Below, piece after piece: positions 49,661 to 58,029 of a stretch of DNA of 64,000 nucleotides. The stretch is from assembly GCF_000718985.1 (NCBI RefSeq), contig NZ_JODL01000016.1:124001-188000 (forward strand), written 5' to 3'. Made by a program: the position numbers and the translations under genes. This DNA is from Streptomyces megasporus (GTDB lineage: Bacteria > Actinomycetota > Actinomycetes > Streptomycetales > Streptomycetaceae). How positions within the stretch are numbered: position 1 is the first letter of the stretch; every line of letters begins with the position of its first letter. The notes under the pieces are model-generated. The model was given only the letters and a program-made list of their open reading frames with translations. It was not told the DNA's origin and ran no database searches.

Positions 49661-50773
49661 TCAGCGGACGTTCGGTACCGGGCGGGACCGCCGCGGCACC
49701 TCGGACTCCCCCGGCAGCTCGAACGTCTCGAACACCTCGGGCGTCCGGGAGTCGTCGCCCTTACCGGGGGCCGTGCCGCAGAACTCCGCCTCCAGCACGG
49801 AGCCGAGGGGGCCCCAGGTGGCGTTGGCGTTGAACGCCATCGTGTGGTCGCCGTCCCGGGTGGAGAAGACGTAGGAGAGCGAGCCGTGGACGGAACCGTC
49901 GTGGCCCCACAGCCCCACCCCGCACGACAGGTCGAGGTTGAGGACGCCGAGCCCGTACCGGGCGCTCCCCTCCCCGCCGGTGGGGACGGCGGCGAACATC
50001 TCCGCCATGCTCTCCTCGGAGAGCAGCCGGCCGTCCAGCAGCGCCCGCAGGAAGCGGTTGAGGTCGTCCACGGTGGAGATCATCTCGCCCGCCGCCCAGG
50101 CCCAGGAGGGGTTGACGTCGGTCACATCGGCCCACTTCACCCCCTCGCCCTCGGGCAGCAGGCCGTAGCCCCGGCCGTGCGGACGCGGCATCGTCGCGCG
50201 GGTGCCCGGCACCACCGTGGAGCGCAGCCCCAACGGCTCGATCACGCGCCGCTCCACCTCGTCGGCGTAGGGCTTCCCGGTGACCGCCTCGATCACCAGG
50301 CCCGCCAGGACGTAGTTGGTGTTGGAGTAGCTCCACCCCTCACCCGGCGCGAAGACGGGCTCGTGCTCCATCGCGATGCCGACCAACTCCTCCGGCGTGA
50401 AGGAGTCGTAGCGGTGCTCGAAGAAGCCCAGGCCGAACATCCTCTCGGCCAGTTCCGGGTCCTCGGTGTAGTTGAAGATCCCGCTGGTGTGGTTGAGGAG
50501 CTGCCGCACGGTGACCTCCCGGCCGTCGTGCCCATGACCCCGCACCAGACCGGGCAGCCACCGCTCCACCGAATCGTCCAGATCCAACCGCCCCTCCTCC
50601 TGCAACCGCAGCAGAACGGTGGCGACGAACGTCTTGGTGATGCTGCCGATCCGGAACCGGTCCGGACGCACCCGAGGCCGCTCCGTCCCGCCACGCGGGG
50701 ACGCGCATCGAAGGACCGCCAGGGGCGTCGAACAGTTGATCTTCACTCGTCCGGACCGACCGATTCCGGCCAC
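49661..50773 (-). CDS. Beta-lactamase/DD-peptidase-fold serine hydrolase, copy B (N-terminally shortened)
   Basis: 370 residues from GTG 50773, no clear ribosome binding site. Motifs: SITK (Ser44), YSNTNY and WGHDGS in place of HSGG. Over the SITK region it is nearly identical in bases to copy A (see repeat). N-terminus (MAGIGRSGRVKINC) is unrelated to copy A and is not a signal peptide. The C-terminus ends EVPRRSRPVPNVR. Its start region overlaps the promoter side of the divergent SGNH gene, so the original 5' end may have been lost by recombination. Confidence 0.7.
   Translation of the reverse strand: MAGIGRSGRVKINCSTPLAVLRCASPRGGTERPRVRPDRFRIGSITKTFVATVLLRLQEEGRLDLDDSVERWLPGLVRGHGHDGREVTVRQLLNHTSGIFNYTEDPELAERMFGLGFFEHRYDSFTPEELVGIAMEHEPVFAPGEGWSYSNTNYVLAGLVIEAVTGKPYADEVERRVIEPLGLRSTVVPGTRATMPRPHGRGYGLLPEGEGVKWADVTDVNPSWAWAAGEMISTVDDLNRFLRALLDGRLLSEESMAEMFAAVPTGGEGSARYGLGVLNLDLSCGVGLWGHDGSVHGSLSYVFSTRDGDHTMAFNANATWGPLGSVLEAEFCGTAPGKGDDSRTPEVFETFELPGESEVPRRSRPVPNVR
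50508..50687. repeat. Near-identical block shared by the tandem hydrolases
   Basis: Bases 50508-50687 match 49358-49537 (offset 1150) with only about four differences. Similarity stops sharply at CTCCGTC (49537 and 50687). Other blocks, such as 49037-49115 against 50187-50265, are also nearly identical while stretches between differ much more, a mosaic typical of gene conversion. Confidence 0.8.
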
Positions 50774-50841
50774 GTGCCGGGGCCTGTCGGGTGACGGGCA
50801 TCACGTCGCAGGCCCGAACCGCCGTCCGGGAGGATGTGCGA

Positions 50842-51543
50842 ATGCGTTTCCTCTTCATCGGCGACTCCATGACCATCGGCAGTGCCGGTGAGCACACCTG
50901 GCGCCACCGCATGTGGCGGCACCTGGAGCAGACGTGCGGGTCCCTGGGCGAGACGTACGGGATCGTCGGCCCGCGCGACACGCTGTACGACAAGGCGGCC
51001 GACGCGCCCGTCTCCCACGACTACGCCGACCCGGCCTTCCCCGCTCCCGCCCGCCGCCACCTCGCGGGCTGGGGGGAGGGGTGGCTGCACATGGCGCCCC
51101 TGATAGCCGAGGCGGTGCGGGAGCACCGCCCCGACACCCTGCTGATCTTCCTCGGCCTGATCGACCTGGGCTTCTACACCGACTCGGCCGCCACCGCGGC
51201 CAACGTCCGCCGCTTCTTCGTCGAGGCCCGCTCCGCCGATCCGGGAATCCGGGCGGTGGTGCTGCCGGTGATCCCCAACGTCCGGGCGCGGCACGACGTC
51301 TTCTTCGCCGCCGAGTGCGAGCGCTTCAACGAACTGTTGGCCAAGGCCGTGGCCGAGTTGTCGACGCCCGCCTCGCCCCTGCTGTTGGCCTCACCGCCGC
51401 ACGACTGGGACCTCGACCGCGACACCTACGACGGCACCCACCCCACCGCGTCCGGCGAACACCGCATCGCCGCCGCCTTCGCGGACGCGATGCACCAGGC
51501 GTGGGGGGTCGGCGGCCCGTACGCCGCGGCCACCGTGGGGTGA
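50842..51543 (+). CDS. SGNH/GDSL-type hydrolase
   Basis: 233 residues. Block I FIGDSMTIGS gives the catalytic Ser near residue 8; block V DGTHPTASGEH supplies Asp and His near 205. The Asn and Gly blocks are less clear. No signal peptide, so cytoplasmic. Esterase or acyl hydrolase of unknown substrate. GGGAGG lies 8 bases before the ATG. Followed by an aldo/keto reductase on the same strand. Confidence 0.87.
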   Translation: MRFLFIGDSMTIGSAGEHTWRHRMWRHLEQTCGSLGETYGIVGPRDTLYDKAADAPVSHDYADPAFPAPARRHLAGWGEGWLHMAPLIAEAVREHRPDTLLIFLGLIDLGFYTDSAATAANVRRFFVEARSADPGIRAVVLPVIPNVRARHDVFFAAECERFNELLAKAVAELSTPASPLLLASPPHDWDLDRDTYDGTHPTASGEHRIAAAFADAMHQAWGVGGPYAAATVG

Positions 51544-51610
51544 CGTCCGATCAGGGACTCGCCCGGGATGCTCTTGCCTCGGGCGCACTTCACCGCGTTG
51601 GCTGGTACCC

Positions 51611-52606
51611 ATGAAGTACACGCAGCTCGGACGCACGGGTCTCAAGGTCAGTCGCCTGGTTCTCGGCACGATGAACTTCGGCCCCCAGACCGACGAGGCA
51701 GACAGCCACGCCATCATGGACGCCGCCCTCGACTCGGGCGTCAACTTCTTCGACACCGCCAACGTCTACGGTTGGGGCGAGAACAAGGGACGCACCGAGG
51801 AGATCATCGGCTCCTGGTTCGCCAAGGGCGGGGGACGCCGGGACAAGGTGGTGCTGGCCACCAAGGTGTACGGCAACATGGGCGCCGACGGCGAGGTCTG
51901 GCCCAACCACGACAAGCTGTCGGCGGTGAACATCCGCCGGGCCGTGGACGCCTCCCTCAAGCGGCTCCGGACGGACCACATCGACCTGTACCAGTTCCAC
52001 CACGTGGACCGGAACACCCCGTGGGAGGAGATCTGGCAGGCCATCGACGTCCTGGTGCAGCAGGGCAAGATCATCTACGCCGGATCGTCGAACTTCGCCG
52101 GCTGGCACATCGCCCAGGCCAACGAGGCCGCCGCCCGCCGGAGCAGCCTGGGGCTGGTCAGCGAGCAGTGCCTGTACAACCTGGCCGAGCGCCGCGCCGA
52201 GATGGAGGTCATCCCGGCCGCCCGGGGCTACGGCCTGGGGGTCATCCCCTGGTCGCCGCTCCACGGCGGCCTGCTGGGCGGTGCGATCCGCAAGGAGAGG
52301 GAGGGCGGCGGCGCGCGCACGTCCTCCGGACGCTCGGCCGACGCGCTGGCGAACACCAAGGTCCGCGAGCAGATCCAGGCGTACGAGGACCTGCTGGACA
52401 AGCACGGTCTGGAGCCGGGCGAGGTGGCCCTGGCCTGGCTGCTGACCCGGCCGGGCGTGACGGGGCCGATCACCGGCCCGCGCACGGTGGAGCAGCTCTC
52501 GTCCGCGCTGCGCGCGGTGGAGCTGGAGCTGAGCGAGGAGCTGCTGGCGTCGCTGGAGGAGATCTTCCCCGGTCCGGGTCCGTCCCCGGAGGCGTTCGCC
52601 TGGTGA
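51611..52606 (+). CDS. Aldo/keto reductase
   Basis: 331 residues, (beta/alpha)8 barrel. Catalytic tetrad residues are visible: Asp in FFDTANVYG, Tyr in the same segment, Lys in VVLATKVYG and His in YQFHHVD. C-terminal NADPH segments SEQCLYNL and VEQLSSALRAVEL. Reduces carbonyl compounds with NADPH; the natural substrate is unknown. The ATG has no convincing ribosome binding site. Ends before a terminator hairpin. Confidence 0.93.
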   Translation: MKYTQLGRTGLKVSRLVLGTMNFGPQTDEADSHAIMDAALDSGVNFFDTANVYGWGENKGRTEEIIGSWFAKGGGRRDKVVLATKVYGNMGADGEVWPNHDKLSAVNIRRAVDASLKRLRTDHIDLYQFHHVDRNTPWEEIWQAIDVLVQQGKIIYAGSSNFAGWHIAQANEAAARRSSLGLVSEQCLYNLAERRAEMEVIPAARGYGLGVIPWSPLHGGLLGGAIRKEREGGGARTSSGRSADALANTKVREQIQAYEDLLDKHGLEPGEVALAWLLTRPGVTGPITGPRTVEQLSSALRAVELELSEELLASLEEIFPGPGPSPEAFAW

Positions 52607-52667
52607 GCGGGCGAGCGGGTGAGCCGGTGACCCCGAGTGAGCCGGTGACCCGGTGAACGGACGAGTG

Positions 52668-52693
52668 GAGGGCGCCCGGCGGCGGGCGCCCTC
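52668..52693 (+). terminator. Terminator after aldo/keto reductase
   Basis: 11-bp perfect stem (52668-52678 with 52683-52693), 4-base loop. Confidence 0.75.
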
Positions 52694-52725
52694 GCCGTCC
52701 CGACGGTGTCGGGCCCGGCGGTCCG

Positions 52726-52812
52726 TCAGCCGAACACGGCCGCCAGGACCACCACGGCGAGCATCAGCACGAGCGCACCGCTCACGATGCGGGTACGGGT
52801 CTTCGGGTCCAC
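52726..52812 (-). CDS. 28-residue single-span membrane peptide
   Basis: GTG 52812 to stop 52726. Sequence VDPKTRTRIVSGALVLML then AVVVLAAVFG: basic N-terminus and one membrane helix. GGGGAC precedes the GTG closely. A short hydrophobic peptide of this type is often found next to transporter genes in Streptomyces. Coding status rests on composition only. Confidence 0.45.
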   Translation of the reverse strand: MDPKTRTRIVSGALVLMLAVVVLAAVFG

Positions 52813-52835
52813 GTCCCCAACGGTAGCCGGACCGC

Positions 52836-53405
52836 TCAGCCGTCCAGCGACCAGGCCTCCAGCGTCTCGTACCGGGGGTGCTCGCCGGGCACCCCGGAGG
52901 AGGGCAGGAAGCTGCGGACGAGGGCCACCTCGCGCGCCTGCCAGTCGCTGCCGGAGAAGCCGTCCAGACTCGCCACGAACGGGCGCAGGTCGACGCGGTG
53001 GGCCGTGCGGCCGGCGCGGGCGACGGTCAGGTGCGGCTTGTAGGGGCGGTCCTCCGTCGGCACCCCGGCGCGGCGGACCGCTGCCGTGACGGAGTCCGCC
53101 AGTCGGCGCAGGGTCGTGTGGTCGCCCTCCACCCCGATCCACAGGACCCGGTCGCCGAAACGACCGCCTCCGGCCAGTCGGAGGCCGAAGGCGGGGTGAC
53201 GGTGTGCGGCGCGTGCCAGGCGCTCGCGCAGTTCGGGGAGGAGGGCCTCGTCCACCTCGCCCAGGAAGGCGAGGGTGAAGTGCCATCCCTCGGGCCTGGC
53301 CCAACGCAGTCGGTCCGCGTCGGGCAGGCCCTTCAGTCGGTCCACCGCCGCCTCCAGTTCGGTCAGGACGCCCGGAGGCGGCAGGACGGCGGTGAAGAGT
53401 CTCAC
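52836..53405 (-). CDS. thpR: RNA 2',3'-cyclic phosphodiesterase (ThpR / 2H superfamily)
   Basis: 189 residues. Both HxTx motifs are present: HFTL (His42) and HLTV (near 124), the active sites of 2H phosphoesterases. It cleaves 2',3'-cyclic phosphate ends of RNA. GTG start at 53405 overlaps the MFS gene stop (GTGA), so it is translated after the transporter. Length matches the family. Confidence 0.92.
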   Translation of the reverse strand: MRLFTAVLPPPGVLTELEAAVDRLKGLPDADRLRWARPEGWHFTLAFLGEVDEALLPELRERLARAAHRHPAFGLRLAGGGRFGDRVLWIGVEGDHTTLRRLADSVTAAVRRAGVPTEDRPYKPHLTVARAGRTAHRVDLRPFVASLDGFSGSDWQAREVALVRSFLPSSGVPGEHPRYETLEAWSLDG

Positions 53406-54901
53406 GCCAGTACTTCCTTGCGGTGGTCCCTGTCCCCGCCGGAGGCGGTGGACGGGGAGGTGGGCGGGGCGGTCGCGGGAGCGACGGCCGGGGCGGTGGG
53501 CGACGAGCAGGCCGGGGTCTTCCCGGCGCTCGTTATGCTCTCCTGCCCTTTCCCGCCCGCCACCGGCACGAACGTCAGGACGCGACGGCCACGCCGACGG
53601 AGGTCGACCTTCAGCCGCAGTCCGCTGACCCGGGCCAGCACCAGTCCGGTCGCGCCGGCCGCCAGGGCGGAGATCAGGCCGCCCGACAGGAAGCCGATCC
53701 GGGCGCCGTAGGCGTCGGTGATCCAGCCCATCAGCGGACCGCCGAGCGGGGTGCCGCCCATGAACACCATCATGTAGAGGCTCATCACACGGCCGCGCAT
53801 CACCGGGTCGGAGGCGAGCTGGACGGTGGAGTTGGCGGTCACGTTGAAGGTCAGGCCCATGACGCCGATGGGCACCATCAGGGCGGCGAAGAGCCAGAAC
53901 GTCGGGGAGAGGGCCGCCGCCATCTCCAGGACGCTGAAGACCAGCGCGGCGCCGACCATGACCCGCATCCGGCTCGTGCCGCGCCGGGCGGCGAGCAGCG
54001 CGCCGGTCACCGAGCCGATCGCCATCAGGGTGTTGAGCAGGCCGTAGGTACCCGCGCCCTCGTTGAAGACCTCGTCGGTGAAGGCGGTGAGCCAGATCGG
54101 GAAGTTGTAGGCGAAGGTCCCGACGAAGCCGACGAGTGTGATCGGCCAGATCAGGTCCGGCCTGCTCCTGACGTAGCGCAGGCCCTCCCTGAGCTGTCCC
54201 TTGGCGCGCGGGGCGGTCTCCACCCGGTACAGCTCGGCGGGGCGCATCATCAGCAGGCCGATGATCGGCGCGATGAAGGACAGCCCGTTGAGCAGGAACG
54301 CCCAGCCGCTGCCCACGGCCGTGATCAGCACACCGGCGACGGCCGGGCCGACCAGGCGGGCGGACTGGAAGTTGGCGCTGTTGAGCGAGACCGCGTTGGG
54401 CAGTTGGCGCGGGCCGACCATCTCGGAGACGAAGCTCTGCCGGGCGGGGTTGTCCACGACGGTCGCCAGTCCCAGGGCGAAGGCGAGCGCGTAGACGTGC
54501 CAGACCTGGACCTGGCCGCTGAGGGTGAGCGCGGCCAGTGCCAGACCGGTGAGGCCCATCGCCGACTGGGTGAACAGCAGCAGCTTGCGCTTCGAGTAGC
54601 GGTCGGCGATGACGCCGCCGTACAGCCCGAAGAGCAGCATGGGCAGGAACTGCAGCGCGGTGGTGATGCCGACGGCCGTCGCCGACCCGGTGAGGCTGAG
54701 CACCAGCCAGTCCTGGGCGATGCGCTGCATCCAGGTACCGGTGTTGGAGACGAGTTGGCCCATCGCGAACAGCCGGTAGTTGCGTACGCGCAGCGAGCTG
54801 AACGTCGAGGGTTTGGGTTCGTCGGCCTCGGCGGTGGTGGTGCCTTGGTTCGTGTTCTCGTCAGGTGCGGGTGCGGAGTGTGCTCCGGGTCCCGAACTCA
54901 A
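53402..54901 (-). CDS. MFS transporter, enterobactin-exporter-like
   Basis: 499 residues with 11-12 membrane helices. After a cytoplasmic N-tail (about 1-35) come FAMGQLVSNTGTWMQRIAQD and the loop GVIADRYSKRK between helices 2 and 3. The last 55 residues are Pro/Ala/Thr-rich and cytoplasmic. A TTG codon (MSSGPG) at 54901 is the likely start, with AAGGAGG 11 bases upstream; TTG is rare here. Likely exports a small molecule under control of the MarR gene just upstream on the same strand. Confidence 0.9.
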   Translation of the reverse strand: MSSGPGAHSAPAPDENTNQGTTTAEADEPKPSTFSSLRVRNYRLFAMGQLVSNTGTWMQRIAQDWLVLSLTGSATAVGITTALQFLPMLLFGLYGGVIADRYSKRKLLLFTQSAMGLTGLALAALTLSGQVQVWHVYALAFALGLATVVDNPARQSFVSEMVGPRQLPNAVSLNSANFQSARLVGPAVAGVLITAVGSGWAFLLNGLSFIAPIIGLLMMRPAELYRVETAPRAKGQLREGLRYVRSRPDLIWPITLVGFVGTFAYNFPIWLTAFTDEVFNEGAGTYGLLNTLMAIGSVTGALLAARRGTSRMRVMVGAALVFSVLEMAAALSPTFWLFAALMVPIGVMGLTFNVTANSTVQLASDPVMRGRVMSLYMMVFMGGTPLGGPLMGWITDAYGARIGFLSGGLISALAAGATGLVLARVSGLRLKVDLRRRGRRVLTFVPVAGGKGQESITSAGKTPACSSPTAPAVAPATAPPTSPSTASGGDRDHRKEVLA

Positions 54902-54935
54902 AACGATTTCGCCTCCTTGGGGTGCGACTCCTCAC

Positions 54936-55373
54936 TTACAGGTGCGCGAGCTTCTCCAGGACGGGTGCCGCGGCGCGCAGTCGCGCCCAGTCCTCCTCGT
55001 CCAACTGGCCGATGAGCTCCGCCAGCCAGGCGTTCCGCTTGCGGCGGCTCGCCTCCAGCACTTCATCCGCCAGCTCCGTCCGGGTCACCACCTTCTGGCG
55101 GCGGTCCCCGGGGTGCGGCTCCATCCGGACGAGGCCCTTGCCCTCCAACATCGCCACGATGCGGGTCATCGACGGCGGCTGTACGTGCTCCTTGCGCGCC
55201 AGCTCGCCGGGGGTGGCCGAGCCACAGCGAGAGAGAGTGCCGAGGACCGACATCTCGGTCGGGCTCAGCGACTCGTCGACGCGCTGGTGCTTGATGCGGC
55301 GTGCGAGACGCATCGTGGCGGAGCGGAGAGCGTTCACCGCTGCGGCGTCCTCGCTCCGGGACATATCCGGCAT
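54936..55373 (-). CDS. MarR-family transcriptional regulator
   Basis: 145 residues, winged helix about 35-110: SPTEMSVLGTLSRCGSATPGE, VQPPSMTRIVAMLEGKGLV and the wing DRRQKVV. It precedes the MFS transporter by 34 bases, so it probably regulates it and itself. The promoter (55380-55407) is very A+T-rich and contains GTTAGGCTAA (minus strand), a core shared with iron boxes, and TTAG repeats. Start 55373; ATG 55364 is possible. Confidence 0.92.
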   Translation of the reverse strand: MPDMSRSEDAAAVNALRSATMRLARRIKHQRVDESLSPTEMSVLGTLSRCGSATPGELARKEHVQPPSMTRIVAMLEGKGLVRMEPHPGDRRQKVVTRTELADEVLEASRRKRNAWLAELIGQLDEEDWARLRAAAPVLEKLAHL

Positions 55374-55625
55374 GTTTTTTAGCCTAACTCATTACTTTAT
55401 CTAAGGACAACCTGAAAGAAGGCCCGTGGAGGGTGTCCTTCATCACCCGCATGGACGAGACCGTACGGAGAGTCGACACGCCGCCCCTCCTTCCCCCTGA
55501 ACCGTGCCCTCATGAAACCGACAGGACCGAAAGTGCCCAGCCTACGGATGGGTGACGCACCGCTCGACGGCCCTGTCCATCCGGGGTCCGTCCGGAGTCT
55601 GTCCGGGGTCCGTCCGGGCCACGGA
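55374..55625. other. Gene-free region with A+T-rich MarR promoter
   Basis: With the palindrome at 55626 the gap to the next gene is 349 bases. The part 55376-55410 is strikingly A+T-rich and includes TTAGCCTAACTCATTAC on the plus strand. The remainder has short repeats of GGGTCCGTCC type and no gene. Confidence 0.5.
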
Positions 55626-55675
55626 ACACGGAACGAGGGTGTGGGACCACGTGGTCCCACACCCTCGTTCCGTGT
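55626..55675 (-). terminator. 50-base perfect palindrome, terminator of the purine permease gene
   Basis: Left arm 55626-55650 and right arm 55651-55675 are exact reverse complements with no spacer, 47 bases after the permease stop. The RNA would form a very stable hairpin with a loop of a few bases around CCACGTGG. Confidence 0.85.
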
Positions 55676-55722
55676 CGTTGTCGGTCGACGTTGGTCGACG
55701 TCGGCGGGCGAACCCGCCGGGC

Positions 55723-57204
55723 TCACCCGATGCCCAGCACCTGCTCGATCGGGTCGAGCAGGAAGTACACCAGGAAGCAGGCCCCGACGACGTTCAGCAG
55801 CCAGGGGAGCTCGCGGAACCGCCCGGTGGCGGCGCGCAGCAGGATGTAGGACAGCACACCGATGCCGATGCCGTTGGTGATGCTGTAGGTGAACGGCATC
55901 GAGATCAGCGTCAGGAACGCCGGCACCGCGACGGTGTGGTCGCTCCAGTCGATCTGCCGCACGTTCGACGCCATGATCATGAAGCCCACGACGACCAGCG
56001 CGGGGGTGGCCGCGTGGGACGGCACCACGGTGGCCAGCGGGGTGAAGACCAGGGCCAGCAGGAACAGGGCGCCGGTCATGATGTTGGCCAGACCCGTGCG
56101 GGCGCCCTCGCCGACGCCCGCGGTGGACTCCACGAAGCAGGTGTTGGCCGAGCAGGAACCGAAGCCGCCGCCCGCGACGCCGATGCCGTCCACCATCAGG
56201 ATGCGGCCCATGCGGGGCATCCGGCCCTCCTCGTCGGTGAGCTTCGCCTCCTGGCCGACGCCGATGATCGTGCCCATCGCGTCGAAGAAGCCGGACAGCA
56301 GCACGGTGAAGACGAACAGGCAGCCGGTCAGCAGGCCGACCTCCTCGAAGCCGCCGAAGAGACTGACCTGCCCCAGCAGGGAGAAGTCGGGGGTGCTGAC
56401 GATCTTCTCGGGCATGTTGGGCACGGCCAGGCCCCACGCCGCGTCGGGGATCTCGGCGATGACGTTGATCACCACGGCCACGACGGTCATCGCGACGATG
56501 CTGATCAGGATCGCGCCCTTGACGCCCCGTGTGACCAGGACGAACGTCAACGCGAGGCCGAGCACGAAGACCAGCACCGGCCAGCCCGTCAACTGGCCGC
56601 CCTGCCCGAGGCCGAGCGGGACGGTGGTGTGCGCGGCGTCGGGGTTGCGGGTGACGAACCCGGAGTCCACCAGACCGATGAAGGTGATGAACAGGCCGAT
56701 GCCGATCGCGATGGCCTGCCGCAGCCCGTTGGGTATGGCGTCCATGACGCGCTCGCGCAGCCCGGAGGCGACCAGGAGCATCAGGACGAAGCCCGCCAGG
56801 ACCACCATGCCCATGGCGTCGGGCCAGCTCATCTGGGGCGCGAGCTGGAGGGAGACCACGGCGTTGATGCCCAGGCCCGCGGCCAGGGCGATGGGGACGT
56901 TGCCGACGACCCCCATCAGGAGGGTGGTCAGACCGGCCATCAGCGCGGTGGCGGTGACGAGCTGGGCGTTGTCGAGCTGGTTGCCGAACTTGTCCTGGCC
57001 CGCGCCGAGGATGATCGGGTTCAGCACGATGATGTAGGCCATCGCGAAGAACGTGGCCAGCCCGCCACGCAGTTCGCGGCCCACCGTCGAGCCTCGCTCG
57101 GAGATCTTGAAGAACCGGTCGACACCGTTGCCTGGCGGCGGTGTGCCGGTGTCCTTGCCTGGAGAGTCGGGCGTGGCCGGGGTGTCGGTGACCGGAGCGG
57201 ACAT
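55723..57204 (-). CDS. NCS2-family purine permease (AzgA/GhxP type)
   Basis: 493 residues, about 12-14 helices. Signatures: GGLATFFAMAYIIVLNP, VALAAGLGINAVVS-like helix (GNVPIALAAGLGINAVV), SCSANTCFVESTAGVGEGA and GFMIMASNVRQIDW. Transports adenine, guanine or hypoxanthine by proton symport. The first 40 residues are a cytoplasmic Thr/Pro-rich tail. AAGG precedes the ATG by 6 bases. A dyad in its leader and a perfect palindrome after it frame a single-gene unit. Confidence 0.95.
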   Translation of the reverse strand: MSAPVTDTPATPDSPGKDTGTPPPGNGVDRFFKISERGSTVGRELRGGLATFFAMAYIIVLNPIILGAGQDKFGNQLDNAQLVTATALMAGLTTLLMGVVGNVPIALAAGLGINAVVSLQLAPQMSWPDAMGMVVLAGFVLMLLVASGLRERVMDAIPNGLRQAIAIGIGLFITFIGLVDSGFVTRNPDAAHTTVPLGLGQGGQLTGWPVLVFVLGLALTFVLVTRGVKGAILISIVAMTVVAVVINVIAEIPDAAWGLAVPNMPEKIVSTPDFSLLGQVSLFGGFEEVGLLTGCLFVFTVLLSGFFDAMGTIIGVGQEAKLTDEEGRMPRMGRILMVDGIGVAGGGFGSCSANTCFVESTAGVGEGARTGLANIMTGALFLLALVFTPLATVVPSHAATPALVVVGFMIMASNVRQIDWSDHTVAVPAFLTLISMPFTYSITNGIGIGVLSYILLRAATGRFRELPWLLNVVGACFLVYFLLDPIEQVLGIG

Positions 57205-57244
57205 GCGTGACCTTCGGTGATCGGCTCGGGGACGAGGTTTGGAG

Positions 57245-57291
57245 GTTCATACGAGTAGAACCAGCCATACCAGGATTCTTTCAGTATGAAC
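57245..57291 (-). promoter_or_regulatory. Leader dyad of purine permease gene (possible RNA switch or operator)
   Basis: GTTCATAC (57284-57291 on the minus strand) pairs exactly with GTATGAAC (57245-57252), enclosing a 31-base insert whose GAATC and GGTTC can form a second stem. It lies 41 bases before the permease start. Confidence 0.45.
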
Positions 57292-57393
57292 GCACCATGA
57301 CCGGAAAGACCATCTCCGCGCGTAGACATTCCACGGCCCCGTCGTGACTCTCCCCACACGCGCCCCCTGGCTACGCTGGTGCGAGCACCGCGG

Positions 57394-57453
57394 GACGACG
57401 AGCGACGAGCGACCGCGGCGAGCGACACGCGACAACGGGCGGCGACGAGCGAC
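57394..57453. repeat. Imperfect tandem GCGACGA-type repeats
   Basis: Short units of GCGACGAGCGAC and GCGACACGCGAC recur five times in about 60 bases upstream of the DUF2530 gene. No function assigned. Confidence 0.5.
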
Positions 57454-57497
57454 AGGGTGGACGCGGGGTGGGCGAGAACCGAAGAAGGGGCCGGACG

Positions 57498-57845
57498 ATG
57501 GACCTGAGCAGGTGGACGAGCGGCGAGCGCGAGGCTCCCGAGCCCCTGGAGGGCAACGTCGTCGCCACGGTCGTGGGCGGCACGATCATCTGGTTCGTGC
57601 TGTTCCTGGTCCAACTCCCCTTCTACGGCTGGTTCGCCGACCACGACCGCACCTGGTGGCTGTGGACCTGCCTGACCGGTGGCCTCCTGGGCCTGGTCGG
57701 CATCTGGTACGTCCGCCGCCGCGACGAGGCCATCCGCCGCGCCCGGCAGCAGCGCGCCGCCGGCACCCCCGGCACCACCGGCTCCGAGAGCACCGAAGGC
57801 ACCGAGGGCACCACCAACCCCGACGGCACCCCCCTCACCGACTGA
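57498..57845 (+). CDS. DUF2530 family membrane protein
   Basis: 115 residues. Two membrane helices: VVGGTIIWFVLFLVQLPF (about 25-42) and LWTCLTGGLLGLVGIWYV (about 54-72), with YGWFADHDRTWW between. The rest is a basic segment and a Thr/Gly/Glu-rich tail. The family is conserved in actinobacteria next to NCS2 permeases and is of unknown role. AAGGGG lies 8 bases before the ATG. Divergent from the permease. Confidence 0.9.
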   Translation: MDLSRWTSGEREAPEPLEGNVVATVVGGTIIWFVLFLVQLPFYGWFADHDRTWWLWTCLTGGLLGLVGIWYVRRRDEAIRRARQQRAAGTPGTTGSESTEGTEGTTNPDGTPLTD

Positions 57846-57916
57846 CCGTCCCGTCGGCGCGGGCCGGCCACCGGGCCCGATTCGCCCCGTCGAGCCCCTC
57901 CTGTACGGAGAACTCC

Positions 57917-57970
57917 CCGGCCGAGAGGGCCGGAGAGCCATTGGGGATTCCCGGATTTCCCCCGGGGAAA
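57917..57970 (+). promoter_or_regulatory. Dyads upstream of P-type ATPase gene
   Basis: CCGGCC-GAGAG-GGCCGG (57917-57933) may end the DUF2530 mRNA. The dyad TTTCCCC-C-GGGGAAA (57956-57970) lies inside an outer TTGGG/CCCAA pair and 60 bases before the next ATG; candidate operator. Confidence 0.4.
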
Positions 57971-58015
57971 ACCCAAAGGTGGCGCAGAACACGCCCACCA
58001 TCCCGTGATCGCCCG

Positions 58016-58021
58016 TACTGT
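58016..58021 (+). promoter_or_regulatory. -10-like hexamer at leaderless P-type ATPase start
   Basis: TACTGT ends 8 bases before the ATG at 58030, where no ribosome binding site is seen. Confidence 0.45.
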
Positions 58022-58029
58022 CTTGGGTC

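Noticed and set aside
55376..55410. Iron box upstream of the MarR gene
   Set aside because: A ten-base core GTTAGGCTAA matches but only 12 of 19 positions of the full iron box agree, so a DmdR1 site is not claimed.
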